NCBI GenBank assembly: GCA_015228935.1
Contig: JADGCO010000006.1
Coordinates: forward strand, 9,516 to 59,121
Source of the DNA: Magnetococcales bacterium
GTDB taxonomy: Bacteria > Pseudomonadota > Magnetococcia > Magnetococcales > DC0425bin3
DNA length: 49,606 bases
Direction of reading: 5' to 3'
The notes under the pieces are model-generated. The model was not told where the DNA came from and did no database searches. It saw nothing but the letters and a program-made list of their open reading frames with translations. Shown in pieces: positions 25,607 to 35,955 of the stretch. How positions within the stretch are numbered: the stretch's first letter is position 1; each line of letters opens with the position of its first letter. The position numbers and the translations under genes are program-made.

Positions 25607-25994
25607 TTTTTAATGTGGAGGGCTGAACCGTTACCAACCCGCAATAAGCAACCTCTTTTGGCACAGGTACCCAAAAAAAAATTCTCCGAGAAAAATTGTC
25701 ACGAAATCTTTACAAGGCAGAAATTTTCCGACTCCCTTCCAGATTCGCCTTGGCAAAATCCCATAGTCGCCATCCCACACATGATCGGTCTGCACCACCA
25801 GTACCTGCGAAAAACAGCCCAAATCCTTGTCAACTTTTCAATTTTCAAAGAGCCATGGAAAAAATTGGTTCCAAAGACCCGCGCCCAAAATTCGAGGTTG
25901 CGATACTGAACCATCCAGAAACAGTTTCCCCCTGCCAGGATTGTCCAGGATTTTACCCCTCCAGTCCACCAAAATCCGCAACAAGGCCCCAACA
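25607..25994. other. Gene-free or decayed stretch between cbiD and the truncated kinase
   Basis: Open frames exist on both strands here, but none shows a family motif, a good SD or GC-rich codon bias. On the minus strand a fragment reading VLVVQTDHVWDGDYGI looks protein-like but could not be assigned. Best described as degraded sequence, perhaps part of whatever replaced the 3' end of the adjacent kinase. Confidence 0.4.
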
Positions 25995-26939
25995 TTATGC
26001 CTGAAATCGGGCTGAACAAGTCAATCGCAAGGGACAGGCTCGACAGGGCAATTGCACTTGAAACTGGCATGCACTCAAAATCAACCTGTTGTAAATCAAC
26101 ACCACTGATTGTGTGTATTGTAACCATCTAAAATTAAACATGCTGATTTTCAAGTGCGATTGCCCTGACAGGCTTGACGAGTCAATCAGAAGGGTCAGGG
26201 GGGATCCATCCGACCAGAAATGGCCAAAACCACCGGCGGAAAAGATGTGGATGCATTTTTCCAGCAACAACCAAGTCCATACCAAAGATTGGCCATGCTC
26301 GCTGACCCGCTTGATGCTGGTCAAAAACTCCTGCCGGGTCTCCTGTTTCAGATTGGCAGAGAGAAGAAGTTCGCTCATGCCATGAATGGAGGTCAGGGGA
26401 TTGCAAAGGTCATGGGCGGCCATGCCCAGAAAACCTTTCATGCCCCGATTCAATTCAAGCAATTGCTGATTGCTGGCGGACAACTCCTCATTCAATCCTG
26501 CCAGTTTCTGGTTGAGGATTCGTTCCTGTTCGACGCTCTGTCTCAACCGGAGCTGGGTCTGGATCCTGGCCAGAACCACCGATGGCACCAATGGTTTGGT
26601 AATATAGTCCACGGCACCCAGGGCCAGGCCCCTGGTCTCGTCGCTTGCCTCGCTCATGCTGGTCACAAACAGGACAGGAATATCCGCTGTGGCCCTGTCT
26701 GCCTTCAACAATTCCAATACCCGATAGCCATCCATGCCGGGCATTTGAATATCCAGAAGAACCAGGTCTGGAGGGGGAGAAGATGCCGCCCGGCGGATGG
26801 CCTGCTCGCCGCTCGTGGCCACCATGATGTCGCAGGTCGGGCTGAGTATGTCCCGCAACAGGTCAAGATTGAACCTTTCATCATCAACGACAAGAATTGT
26901 GCTGCGTGGCAGGTCAGGCACCTTTTTCGTCCCATTCAT
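25995..26939 (-). pseudogene. REC-histidine kinase, 3'-truncated (ATPase domain lost)
   Basis: A 314-codon ORF. Residues ~10-130 are a receiver domain (TILVVDDERFNLDLL, phospho-acceptor in LVLLDIQMPGMDG near residue 59, conserved Lys in DYITKPL). A coiled coil and a HisKA dimerisation helix (GMAAHDLCNPLTSIHGMSEL, His near 175) follow. After VSEHGQSL the homology stops: no N, G1 or G2 box of the ATPase is present, and the rest of the frame (VWTWLLLEKCIHIFSAGG on) is unrelated. An inverted repeat (26020-26187) lies in this tail. It overlaps the HD-GYP gene by 26 nt. It may survive as a receiver-only protein. Confidence 0.8.
26020..26187. repeat. Imperfect ~50-bp inverted repeat
   Basis: The left arm 26020-26071 (gtcaatcgcaaggg ... 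cagggcaattgcacttgaaa ... catg) is mirrored by the right arm 26139-26187 (catg ... ttttcaagtgcgattgccct ... gacgagtcaatc), around a ~67-nt AT-rich centre. Pairing is best over cagggcaat(t/c)gcacttgaaa. It could be a small miniature element or the scar of one, and it lies exactly where the kinase reading frame loses homology. Confidence 0.7.
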
Positions 26940-27897
26940 TCTTGATCTGCACGATCTCCAGAAGAATTTTTTCAAAAAGATCCGCCAGGCGCGGCTCAAA
27001 ATGGGTTCCCGAATTTTTGCGGATTTCGGCCATGGAAGCGTCAATGCTCCATGGTTCCTTGTAGGGACGGCGCATGGTCAAGGCGTCAAAGACATCCGCC
27101 AGGGCAACGATGCGGGCAGATTCGGGAATGGCCTCACCGACAAGACCTGCCGGGTAACCGCTGCCATCCCATTTTTCGTGGTGGTAGCGGGCGATTTCAG
27201 CCGCCATGACAAAAATGGGGGTATCGCACTTGCTCAGGATGCCATAACCAATCTCCGCATGTTGCTTCATGATTTGCCACTCTTCCGGGGTCAATTTACG
27301 AGGTGCCTTCAGGATGGCATCCGGGGTACCAATCTTGCCGGTATCGTGCATGGGAGCAGCCAATTCCAACCGTTCTGCCATGAATTCCGGCCACTTGGCC
27401 GCCCTGGCCAGGGCCCTGGCATAGGCAGCCATGCGCCATATATGGAGACCTGTGTCGGTATCGTTATAGTGACCGGCCTCACCGAGCATGAAAATGGCCT
27501 CTTTCTGGCTGTCCTCAAGCTCCTGTGCCCGTACCAGGGAAAGGTGGGTCCGTACCCGGCGCAGAACAATGGGTCCCGAAATCGGTTTTTGAATATAATC
27601 CACCGCCCCGACATCAAATCCACGTGCCTCGTCTTCCACTTCGCTCATGGCGGTGACAAAGATCACCGGAATGTTTTTCGTGGCGGGCGTAGCCCTGAGT
27701 TTTTCACAGGTTTCGTAGCCGTTCATCCCGGGCATCATGATGTCGAGCAGAATCAGGTCGGGCACATGTCTGTTGGCAGCTTCCAGTGCTTTTTCGCCAT
27801 TGGGCGCAAAAATCAATTGATAGTATTCTTTCAGAATTTGTCGCAACACCTGAAGATTATTTGGTTCATCATCGACGAGCAATATTTTTTTGAGCAT
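26914..27897 (-). CDS. Response regulator with HD-GYP domain (probable c-di-GMP phosphodiesterase)
   Basis: A 327-aa REC-HD-GYP protein. The receiver has ILLVDDEPNNLQVLR, the phospho-acceptor in LILLDIMMPGMNG near residue 51, and DYIQKP. The HD-GYP domain carries MHDTGKIGTPD (HD near residue 183) and HHEKWDGSGYPAGL (GYP near 245). HD-GYP enzymes hydrolyse c-di-GMP; all the metal-binding motif residues I can identify are present. It starts 6 nt after the CHASE-PAS hybrid kinase, its likely phosphodonor, in one minus-strand operon. Confidence 0.93.
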   Translation of the reverse strand: MLKKILLVDDEPNNLQVLRQILKEYYQLIFAPNGEKALEAANRHVPDLILLDIMMPGMNGYETCEKLRATPATKNIPVIFVTAMSEVEDEARGFDVGAVDYIQKPISGPIVLRRVRTHLSLVRAQELEDSQKEAIFMLGEAGHYNDTDTGLHIWRMAAYARALARAAKWPEFMAERLELAAPMHDTGKIGTPDAILKAPRKLTPEEWQIMKQHAEIGYGILSKCDTPIFVMAAEIARYHHEKWDGSGYPAGLVGEAIPESARIVALADVFDALTMRRPYKEPWSIDASMAEIRKNSGTHFEPRLADLFEKILLEIVQIKNEWDEKGA

Positions 27898-27903
27898 GTT
27901 CGA

Positions 27904-30900
27904 TCACTCCAGGTGCAGGCCCAGTTTTTCGGCCAGGACGATTGTCTGGTGTTTTGCTTCATCAAAATCGAAGGCATCCACGCTTTTTTGAATGGGAGCG
28001 AGATCGGACCTGGCAATATATTCTGCCAGTCTGGACAAAACCGGCTCGACACTGTCCGGATTGAGATCATCCAAAACCACAGCGAGTTTACCCAACAGGT
28101 TTTGTACTGTTTCGGCAGCAAAGGGTTGACCTGTCGGGGGTGACTCGTCAGCCATGGACGACAACCTGCCAATGGCTGCCGCAGCATCTGTCAGGGCATG
28201 GTGCAAATCCTCCAGTCTGGCTGCAACAGCCTGTCTGCGACCCTCTCTCAGGTCGGTATCCACTTGTTTGGCCAGTCCGGCAATGCGGTCAAGGGCCAGA
28301 TTGCCCGCCACCCCCTTCAGGGCATGAGCCATCCGGCGGGCCGGTTCACCATCGTCGGGATGGTTGGTCATAAGCTGCCGCATGGTGTCAGCGTCATGCA
28401 GGCGTTCGTGGGCAAAGGATGCCAGTGCCTTGACGTAGGCGGTTGAGTCTTGCCAGTTTTTGAGGGCTTTTTCATGATCGGCAACCCCGGCCAGAGAGGA
28501 AAAATCAATCCTTGGCTGGACGATATGGCTTGTGTGTTGCGTGGTGTCGGGCTGCCCGACCCCGGCAGGAACCGTCTGTTCCATGGTCAAAAATAATCTA
28601 TTGAAATCAATTGGCTTAGCCTCGACGCCGTCCATTCCCGCCGCCAGGCATTGTTCATTCTCTTCGCGCATGACACTGGCGGTGAGTGCCAGAATGGGTA
28701 TATGCGTGCCACTCTCTTTTTCCAGGGCACGAATTTTTCTGGTTGCCTCCAAACCATCCAGTTCAGGCATCATGACATCCATGAGGATCAGGTCGCAGGA
28801 TTGTTCCCGATACGCCGCAACGGCCTCCAGGCCATTCTTGACCCATGTGACATGATGACCCTGTTTTTGCAGGCGCAACAGAGCCAAGGTGGCATTGGCT
28901 TCGATATCCTCGGCCAAGAGAATCCGGAACAGGCGTGGGGAGAGATACCCTTCTGCAAGGATATCACTCTCTTCGTAGAGGCACTCCTCGTCTCCGGAAG
29001 CGGGTGGAAGATGGACAGTAAAAAGGAAAACCGACCCTTTGCCCAATTCACTCTCCACCCGGATTGTTCCACCCATCATGGCCACGATTTGTTTGGAAAT
29101 GGTCGTGCCCAGGCCGGTACCACCAAAACGGCGGGTCGTACTGGCATCCGCCTGGGAAAAAGGTTCGAATACCTTGGCCATCTGTTCCGGCGTCATGCCG
29201 ATGCCGGTATCCCGCACGGCAAAGAGGAGCATGTCCGGTTTTTCTCCCGCTTGCACGGTGATCGATATCTGCCCCTTTTCGGTAAATTTAATGGCATTGC
29301 CCACCAGGTTCAACATCACCTGGCGCAGGCGGGTTGGATCACCCAAGAGCCGGTTGGGCAGTGCGGTATCAAGGTCAATGGAAATTTTCAGGCTTTTTTC
29401 CGCTGCACGATGTTCCACGGTGCGCAGGGTGTCCGTCATAAAGTTGGGCAGATGGAAACAAACCGTTTCCAGGACGAACTTTCCGCTTTCCAGTTTGGAA
29501 ATATCCAGAATATCGTTGATGATGCCCAGCAAGGCCCTGGCAGAGGAGAGAATGGTTTTGACATGTTGGCGACTGGCCGGGGCAAGACCGGCATCCTGAA
29601 GCAACACTTCGGCAAAGCCGATGACGGCGTTCATGGGGGTACGGATTTCATGGCTCATGTTGGCCATGAAGGCCGCCTTGGCGCGGGCACCAGCCTCGGC
29701 ATCCTCCTTGGCCTGTCTGAGGTCAGCCTCGTTTCTTTTTTGTTGCGTGATGTCGGCAACGAAACCCACAAAATAGTGTTTCGTTGCCGACAGGCGGGCA
29801 TGTCCCACGGCCAGATGGGCGGGAAAGGTGCTTCCGTCCTTGCGTTTGGCCGTGATCTCACGCCCCGAGCCGATAATCCTGGCCTCGCCTGTTTTGTAAA
29901 ATCTTTGAATATAATCATTGTGTTGAGAAGAAAATGGTTCCTGCATCAACAGGGAGACGTTTTTTCCGAGTATTTCTTCCCTGGTCCAGCCAAAAAGCAT
30001 TTCCGCTGACGGGTTGAAGACATGGATGATGCCGCTTTCATCAATGGTTATGATGCCATTGACCGCAGTCTGGACAATGGCCTTGACCTCGGCGGTGGCA
30101 ATGGAGACCAGCTCTTCCAGATGATCGCGATGACGCAGCAACTCCGCTTCGGCGGATATGCGCTCCGAAATATCGACGACGATGCCGACGAACATGGACT
30201 CGCCGGTAACGGTTACCTCCCCGACAGAGAGGTGCATGGGAAAGATCGATCCATCTTTTCTGCGTCCTGCAAGCTCACGTCCTCTACCGATGATTCGGGG
30301 TTCACCCTCCCGCAGATAGCGGGCCAAATAACCGTCATGCTCCGAACGATAAGGCTCCGGCATCAGCATGTTGACGTTTTGTTCCAATACCTCGCGGCTT
30401 GCATAACCAAACAGCTTTTCGGCGGACGGATTGAAAGATTGTATCTTTCCGGATGCACGGATGGTGATGATGGGAGTGACCGCCGTGTCGAGGATTGCCC
30501 GGACCGTGGCTTCACTGCGACGCAGATCATGGGTCATTTGTTCTGCAATGCCGACCGCCCTTGCCCGACCATTCAGGAGCAGCCAGATGAACAGGGATGA
30601 TAATATACTGACCAGGACACCAACCTGGATGATCATCCAGGACCGTTTCATCTCCATCTGGGCTTCAAATGCAGGCAGGGAGCGCACCTTGATGGTCCAC
30701 GGATGACCGGTCATTATTATTTTGGTTACTTCCTGGAATTTCGAAACTGTTTGAATCGAATTGAGCGACAGAACGTCATCCGCATCGTACAACAATGAAT
30801 CAATCGATAGCGTATCTCCATCAAATATTTCCAGGTCGAGATTGGCAACCTGTTGGCCCAGGATGCCCGACATCAGGTCATTCATGCGAAAGGGAGAGTA

Positions 30901-31590
30901 GGCCCAGCCCTGTATGTTGGCCCGGCGCTCGGCGATGTTTCCATGGGGAAGGCCGGTCCGGTAGACCGGCACATACAACAAAAAACCTGCCTGGACCTGC
31001 TTGCCTTCCTCCTGTACCAGTTTGACCTTGCCGGAGATGGCGGGTTGGTCGAAATCCCGGGAGCGTTCCATGGCGGCGCGGCGCACGGCTTCGGAGTACA
31101 TGTCAAATCCAAAGGCACGCAAATTCCGGCTGGTGAAGGGTTCCAGGTAGATAATGGCCGTGTATGGATCCCGTTCCCCCTCCGGGCGAATGGTATAATC
31201 GGGAAACCCCTCCCTGCTTATGGCTTCAATGTGCCGGCTTTTTTCGGAAGGTGGAACAAGCAACGAAAATCCCACGCCCTGAATACCCGGATATTTATTG
31301 GCCAATTCCAGGGTTGCCACATAGTGTTGAAATTCATTCCTCTTGACACCGGCAAAGACCATAAAGAGGGCTTTGACACCACGCAACACCTGTTCATAGG
31401 CTGACATGCGCAATTCGATACGACTCAGAATTTCACGGGTCTGGTAATCAAAATTGCTGCGCAAAACCTGGTGCAGATTATTTTTTTCGATTTCCTGCAA
31501 TACAAAAGTGACATAAAGCCCGATCCCCAGCACCAGCCACGGAACCGTTCTGCCGATTGAATACATGCTGAAATTCCTGGTCATTGTCAT
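27904..31590 (-). CDS. CHASE-PAS-PAS hybrid sensor histidine kinase with REC and HPt
   Basis: A 1228-aa membrane hybrid kinase. TM1 lies at ~15-31, then a CHASE-type periplasmic sensor ([13 protein letters not shown] ... [17 protein letters not shown]), with TM2 at ~315-340. PAS1 and PAS2 follow; each has the FixL-like helix with His ([14 protein letters not shown] near 418; [14 protein letters not shown] near 558) and a later GRGRE/GSGRE arginine. HisKA is SHEIRTPMN (~648). The ATPase G2 box reads [10 protein letters not shown], with Thr where Leu is usual. A C-terminal REC ([13 protein letters not shown], ~938) and HPt ([10 protein letters not shown], ~1088) complete a phosphorelay. Heme-based O2 sensing is inferred. 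Confidence 0.93.
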   Translation of the reverse strand: MTMTRNFSMYSIGRTVPWLVLGIGLYVTFVLQEIEKNNLHQVLRSNFDYQTREILSRIELRMSAYEQVLRGVKALFMVFAGVKRNEFQHYVATLELANKYPGIQGVGFSLLVPPSEKSRHIEAISREGFPDYTIRPEGERDPYTAIIYLEPFTSRNLRAFGFDMYSEAVRRAAMERSRDFDQPAISGKVKLVQEEGKQVQAGFLLYVPVYRTGLPHGNIAERRANIQGWAYSPFRMNDLMSGILGQQVANLDLEIFDGDTLSIDSLLYDADDVLSLNSIQTVSKFQEVTKIIMTGHPWTIKVRSLPAFEAQMEMKRSWMIIQVGVLVSILSSLFIWLLLNGRARAVGIAEQMTHDLRRSEATVRAILDTAVTPIITIRASGKIQSFNPSAEKLFGYASREVLEQNVNMLMPEPYRSEHDGYLARYLREGEPRIIGRGRELAGRRKDGSIFPMHLSVGEVTVTGESMFVGIVVDISERISAEAELLRHRDHLEELVSIATAEVKAIVQTAVNGIITIDESGIIHVFNPSAEMLFGWTREEILGKNVSLLMQEPFSSQHNDYIQRFYKTGEARIIGSGREITAKRKDGSTFPAHLAVGHARLSATKHYFVGFVADITQQKRNEADLRQAKEDAEAGARAKAAFMANMSHEIRTPMNAVIGFAEVLLQDAGLAPASRQHVKTILSSARALLGIINDILDISKLESGKFVLETVCFHLPNFMTDTLRTVEHRAAEKSLKISIDLDTALPNRLLGDPTRLRQVMLNLVGNAIKFTEKGQISITVQAGEKPDMLLFAVRDTGIGMTPEQMAKVFEPFSQADASTTRRFGGTGLGTTISKQIVAMMGGTIRVESELGKGSVFLFTVHLPPASGDEECLYEESDILAEGYLSPRLFRILLAEDIEANATLALLRLQKQGHHVTWVKNGLEAVAAYREQSCDLILMDVMMPELDGLEATRKIRALEKESGTHIPILALTASVMREENEQCLAAGMDGVEAKPIDFNRLFLTMEQTVPAGVGQPDTTQHTSHIVQPRIDFSSLAGVADHEKALKNWQDSTAYVKALASFAHERLHDADTMRQLMTNHPDDGEPARRMAHALKGVAGNLALDRIAGLAKQVDTDLREGRRQAVAARLEDLHHALTDAAAAIGRLSSMADESPPTGQPFAAETVQNLLGKLAVVLDDLNPDSVEPVLSRLAEYIARSDLAPIQKSVDAFDFDEAKHQTIVLAEKLGLHLE

Positions 31591-31647
31591 ATCCGGATGA
31601 TCGAATATTGTCCAAATACATTCTGATGCGGATACATTTTCATTTGT

Positions 31648-32634
31648 TCAATCCTGACCCACAAACCGGTTTCTGCCCCCTGCCTTGGCTTTGTAGAGTC
31701 TTTCATCTGCCTGGCGCAAAAACAGTTGCAACGAATCTTCCTGGGAAGGGATCACGACAGCCCCTCCCAGACTGATGGTGACGTGGGCTGCAACCTTGGA
31801 CTGTTCATGGGGATGGGCCAAGGTAACAACATTTTCCAACAGGCGTTGTGCCACCAGGTGTACCCCTGCGGCATCGGTTTCCGGCAGGACACAGACAAAC
31901 TCCTCACCGCCGTAACGTGCCACAAAGTCGATGGTCCGCACCATGGAGGCGACCAGGACCCGGGCGACCTTTTTCAGGCACTCATCACCGGCAGCATGGC
32001 CATAATGGTCATTGAAAGGTTTAAAAAAATCGATATCGATCAGGATCAGCGCCAGCGGGATCTTGTCCCGCATGGACCTGTTCCACTCTTGTTGAAGATA
32101 CTCGTCAAACCGGCGTCTGTTGGGTATTCCGGTCAGGCCATCCAGACTGGCCAGGTCTTGCAGCGTTTTGTTCAATTCGATCAACTGGCTGTTTTTTTGG
32201 ATCAACTCATCACTCAGTGAGACCAACTGTTGATTGAGGTGCCGTTCCCGGACGAGGCTTGACTTCAGACGCAATTGGGTCTGAATCCGGGCCAGGACCA
32301 CCGAGGGAGAGAATGGTTTGGCAATATAATCCGCCGCTCCCAGGGCCAATCCTTTTGTTTCATCGTCCGTATTGCCCATCGCTGTGATGAAAATGATGGG
32401 AACTTCAGATGTCGCATGATCCGCTCGCAAACGTTCGAGGACCTGAAAACCATCCATGCCAGGCATCATGATATCCAGCAGGATCAGATCGGGGGGAGGT
32501 GAGACATTGGCCCGTTTGATGGCCTGTTCGCCGTTCATGGCCACCATGACATCGTAGGTCTTGTCCAGCAACTCTTTCAATATGTTGATATTGTATTTTT
32601 CGTCATCCACGATGAGGATTGTTTCGCGCCGCAA
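31648..32634 (-). CDS. Response regulator with GGDEF domain (diguanylate cyclase)
   Basis: A 328-aa REC-GGDEF protein making c-di-GMP. The receiver has ILIVDDEKYNINILK, LILLDIMMPGMDG and DYIAKPF. After a coiled coil, the GGDEF domain starts DGLTGIPNRRRF. The active site is GGEEF (~residue 249), preceded at the correct five-residue distance by an RxxD inhibitory site (RTID). It therefore looks active and product-inhibited. The start is assigned to TTG at 32634: GGGAGG (32644-32649) lies 9 nt upstream, whereas the longer frame start at 32655 is also TTG but has no SD. Confidence 0.93.
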   Translation of the reverse strand: MRRETILIVDDEKYNINILKELLDKTYDVMVAMNGEQAIKRANVSPPPDLILLDIMMPGMDGFQVLERLRADHATSEVPIIFITAMGNTDDETKGLALGAADYIAKPFSPSVVLARIQTQLRLKSSLVRERHLNQQLVSLSDELIQKNSQLIELNKTLQDLASLDGLTGIPNRRRFDEYLQQEWNRSMRDKIPLALILIDIDFFKPFNDHYGHAAGDECLKKVARVLVASMVRTIDFVARYGGEEFVCVLPETDAAGVHLVAQRLLENVVTLAHPHEQSKVAAHVTISLGGAVVIPSQEDSLQLFLRQADERLYKAKAGGRNRFVGQD

Positions 32635-32643
32635 CGTTGCAAA

Positions 32644-32649
32644 CCTCCC
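32644..32649 (-). promoter_or_regulatory. Shine-Dalgarno sequence fixing the TTG start of the GGDEF gene
   Basis: GGGAGG on the minus strand, 9 nt before TTG at 32634. There is no ATG or GTG near the start of the receiver domain, so this site decides the start. Confidence 0.65.
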
Positions 32650-32673
32650 GGACAAGGGGTTGAATCATGAAAA

Positions 32674-35600
32674 TCATGTTTTTGCGACCTGAAGATCCAT
32701 CGCCGCCGTCATGTTTTTGAGGCAATCCTGTGCCGCATCAAAGGCAAAATCGTCAAGCGATTTTTCCAGTTGTTCAATATTCCGGCGCTCCCTGTTTTTC
32801 ATTAATATCTTGATTTCTTTAAGGACTTCCACAGCCCGCGTGGCCCTTCCCTCGTCCAGAAACTGCATCATCACAGCGAAAAGAGGCGTCAGGGCCTGGA
32901 TATCCAGGGGGTGATTCTCTTCAGGGGGGGGCGGCTCTCCGGTCTTGCCGGTCGGTGCCTGTTGTTGACGCAGTGAGGCAAGGCCCGCCAAAACCGGAAC
33001 GAGACAGGATTCCAGTTCGTTGATCATGGCCTTCAGTGGGGAAATATTTCCATCCCGGACAGATTGTTCCATTCTCCCCGCAATCACGCCCAGTGCCGGT
33101 GCGCCGATGGATCCAGCAATCCCTTTTAAAGTATGGGCCGTGCGTTGCACGGTGTCCAGATCATTTTGTGCCAGGCTGGCATGCATCCGGGGTATGACAT
33201 TTTCGTAATCCTGGTGAAAATTCAGGAGAAGCCTGATCAACAGGGGGCGATTGCCGCGCACGCTTCGCAAACCAACAACCAGGTCGATCCCTGGTATGGA
33301 TGCAGGAAACGACCCGGCGTCCGGATGTTCGCATTGTGGTTGTACGGGATGTGCGGAAGTGGATGTGGTCCGGTCCTGCAAGGGAAGCCAGCGGGCCAGG
33401 GTTGCGTAAAGGGCATCCGGGTCAATGGGTTTGGTGATATGATCATTCATCCCGGCAGCCAGGCTGACCTGGCGATCCTCGGCCATGGCATGGGCAGTCA
33501 TGGCCAGAATGGGCAGGTTGGCAAACCTCGGATTTGTTCGGATGATCCGGGTGGCCTGCAGGCCGTCCATTTCCGGCATTTGGATATCCATGAGAACGAT
33601 GTCGCAAACATCCTGGTTGACCGCCGCCACGGCCTCCCTGCCATTGTTGGCAATGGTGACGGTGATGCCCACATCTTCCAGCAATTCCCTGGCAATCTGC
33701 TGGTTGATCCGGTTGTCATCGACGAGCAACACCCTGGTATTCGAAAAAAAGTGTACGGTTCTGCCCCTTGCCGAATTCAGGGGCAGATCGTGCTGCAAGC
33801 CACCCTGTTCCAGATTGTCCTGCCGGGCTGGTTGCACGACGCAGGCAGGATCATTTTCGCCCACGGCAGCTCCCAGCCAGATGGTAAAGGTGAAGGTGCT
33901 TCCTTCTCCCAATCTGCTTTCCAAGCGAATGTCACCATCCATCAACGTCACCAGTTTTTTGCAGATGGACAGTCCCAGACCGGTTCCCCCATATTTCCGG
34001 GTGGTGGAAGCGTCGGCCTGACTGAACGCCTTGAACAGTTTGTCAGCCTGTTCCCCGGTCATGCCGATGCCGGTATCCCGGACCGAGAAACGGAGTTGCA
34101 CCCAATTTTCCCGGCTTTGCACCAGTTCGGCATTGACCACGACTTCGCCGTGTTCGGTAAACTTGACGGCATTGTTGACAAGATTGACCAGTATCTGTCC
34201 CAGGCGCAGGGAGTCGCCGATCAGGGGAAAGGCGAGGTTCGCGGCGCGGGACAGCTTCAATTGCAACCCCTTTTCCGCAGCCTTGAGACCGACAATGTTG
34301 GAAACCTGGTTGAAAACCGCATCCAGATCAAACTGGATGGACTCCATGGTAAGCTGGCCGGCCTCAATCTTGGAATAGTCCAGTATGTCGTTGATGATGG
34401 CCAGCAAAGAGGTGCCCGCAGCATGCATCTTGGACAGATAATCGCGCTGTTGGTCGGTCAGGTGGGTGCGCATGGCCAGATGGCACATGCCCAGGATGGC
34501 ATTCATGGGGGTGCGGATTTCATGGCTCATGTGGGCGAGAAATTCGCCCTTGGCACGATTGGCCTTGTCGGCCAACTCCTTGGATTCCAGGAGAGCCTGT
34601 TCCGTTTTCTTGCGATGGGTGATGTCGCGCACGATGCCGGTGAACATTTGCCGTCCCTCCACCTGCATTTCACTGACGGCCAACTCCATGGGAAATACAC
34701 TCCCATTCTTGTGCTGTCCCACCACCTCGCGACCAATCCCGATGATTTTTGCCTCGTGCGTGGTGATATAGTTGCGCAAATAACCGTCATGCTGGCTGTG
34801 ATAAGGTTCGGGCATCAGCAGCCTGACATTCTTTCCGATCACCTCTTCCCGGCTGTAACCGAACAATTTTTCTGCCGACGGGTTGAACGTCAGGATCAAT
34901 CCCTGGTCATCGATGCTGACAATGCCATCCACAACAGTGTCAACGATGGAACGGTTGCGTGCTTCTGCCAGCAGCAGGGCATTGCGTTGGACCATGAGTT
35001 CGGCATTGGCCTGCTGCAACCGCAGGTTGATGTTGTGCAGCTCCTTGTCATGGTTTTGGATTGTTTCCACGGTTACGGACAATATGTCGTTGAGTGCCTG
35101 CACCTGATTTTTCAGGGTCTCGTTGTCCGAACCGGCAAGGTCGATCTCCTGCCTGATCCCGTTTTCGGAAGCGTCAGTAAACACCTGCCTCTCGAACGGG
35201 AGCAGGGCAACCTTGACGTTTCTTGCCAGGGCTTGAAACATGGTTGCGGTGGCAGGGGAAATCGGGTGCCTTGAAAAACCAATGACGGCAAACACGCTGT
35301 TGGAGGGCAAAACGCCACCAAAACCAATCACGGACTGAATGCCACAGGGTACGACAAATTCATCCTGTGCCGGAATGATCGGACTGCCCGCTGCCTGCTC
35401 GACAAAGAATACATTGAATCTGGGATCGTTGCCTGTGACCCGAACGGATTCCACCGGTTGGATGACGCTCGATATTTCCAGACCAAGTCCGGTCAACAGA
35501 TTCGCCACCATCGGCAGGGATCGGGTAAATTCTTCGCTGAACAAGGGGATGGCCTGATGATTCCGGGAATCCTGGCGATGGTTCCAGGCATCCTTGTCTC

Positions 35601-35895
35601 CAGATGTACCAAGCAGGGTCAAACATTGTGGTTGTTGGATTGCCCGTTCCCCTGGCAAAGTGCTTTCTGCGATACGCTGCAAGGATTCCGGTAATTGTTG
35701 GAGTGGGTGGGTTTTGAACAGGCGAACCAGAACAAAGGAACGCTCCCGGGTCTCCATATCGCCCACGCCTTCATAAAGCAGGCGGGTTATATTCCGGGCA
35801 ACCTGTTCCATGGAACCGGCATTCTGCCCGGAGCAACGCAGCTTCTCGCCAAGCAACACCATGTCTGTGGAAGAAAAATGGGTGATACGATGCAT
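32674..35895 (-). CDS. PAS hybrid sensor histidine kinase with REC and HPt
   Basis: A 1073-aa cytosolic hybrid kinase without TM helices. Residues ~20-270 form an unassigned, GAF-like sensory region (RNITRLLYEGVG, SFVLVRLFKTHPLQQLP). A coiled coil follows, then a FixL-like PAS (MPEPYHSQHDGYLRNY, His near 369; IIGIGREV). HisKA is [12 protein letters not shown] (~461), the ATPase is complete (NAVKF, DTGIGM, GGTGLGLSI), REC has IVLMDIQMPEMDG (~775) and HPt has HTLKGIAGSIG (~925). ATG 35895 is preferred to the GTG at 35904; neither has a clear SD. It sits upstream of the GGDEF regulator by 39 nt. Confidence 0.93.
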   Translation of the reverse strand: MHRITHFSSTDMVLLGEKLRCSGQNAGSMEQVARNITRLLYEGVGDMETRERSFVLVRLFKTHPLQQLPESLQRIAESTLPGERAIQQPQCLTLLGTSGDKDAWNHRQDSRNHQAIPLFSEEFTRSLPMVANLLTGLGLEISSVIQPVESVRVTGNDPRFNVFFVEQAAGSPIIPAQDEFVVPCGIQSVIGFGGVLPSNSVFAVIGFSRHPISPATATMFQALARNVKVALLPFERQVFTDASENGIRQEIDLAGSDNETLKNQVQALNDILSVTVETIQNHDKELHNINLRLQQANAELMVQRNALLLAEARNRSIVDTVVDGIVSIDDQGLILTFNPSAEKLFGYSREEVIGKNVRLLMPEPYHSQHDGYLRNYITTHEAKIIGIGREVVGQHKNGSVFPMELAVSEMQVEGRQMFTGIVRDITHRKKTEQALLESKELADKANRAKGEFLAHMSHEIRTPMNAILGMCHLAMRTHLTDQQRDYLSKMHAAGTSLLAIINDILDYSKIEAGQLTMESIQFDLDAVFNQVSNIVGLKAAEKGLQLKLSRAANLAFPLIGDSLRLGQILVNLVNNAVKFTEHGEVVVNAELVQSRENWVQLRFSVRDTGIGMTGEQADKLFKAFSQADASTTRKYGGTGLGLSICKKLVTLMDGDIRLESRLGEGSTFTFTIWLGAAVGENDPACVVQPARQDNLEQGGLQHDLPLNSARGRTVHFFSNTRVLLVDDNRINQQIARELLEDVGITVTIANNGREAVAAVNQDVCDIVLMDIQMPEMDGLQATRIIRTNPRFANLPILAMTAHAMAEDRQVSLAAGMNDHITKPIDPDALYATLARWLPLQDRTTSTSAHPVQPQCEHPDAGSFPASIPGIDLVVGLRSVRGNRPLLIRLLLNFHQDYENVIPRMHASLAQNDLDTVQRTAHTLKGIAGSIGAPALGVIAGRMEQSVRDGNISPLKAMINELESCLVPVLAGLASLRQQQAPTGKTGEPPPPEENHPLDIQALTPLFAVMMQFLDEGRATRAVEVLKEIKILMKNRERRNIEQLEKSLDDFAFDAAQDCLKNMTAAMDLQVAKT

Positions 35896-35955
35896 GCGAT
35901 TCACTCGGAATGAGTGGTTGAAGGAACTGTTTGCGGACGTTTATTGACGCCGGCA

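Noticed and set aside
25699-26127. 142-codon minus-strand ORF as a gene
   Set aside because: No SD or family motif; it runs through the inverted repeat and degraded sequence.
28651-30009. 452-codon plus-strand open frame opposite the CHASE hybrid kinase
   Set aside because: Antisense shadow; low-complexity His/Gln/Gly composition and no motif.
33133-35274. 713-codon plus-strand open frame opposite the PAS hybrid kinase
   Set aside because: The minus-strand kinase has clear PAS, HisKA, ATPase, REC and HPt motifs; this frame has none.
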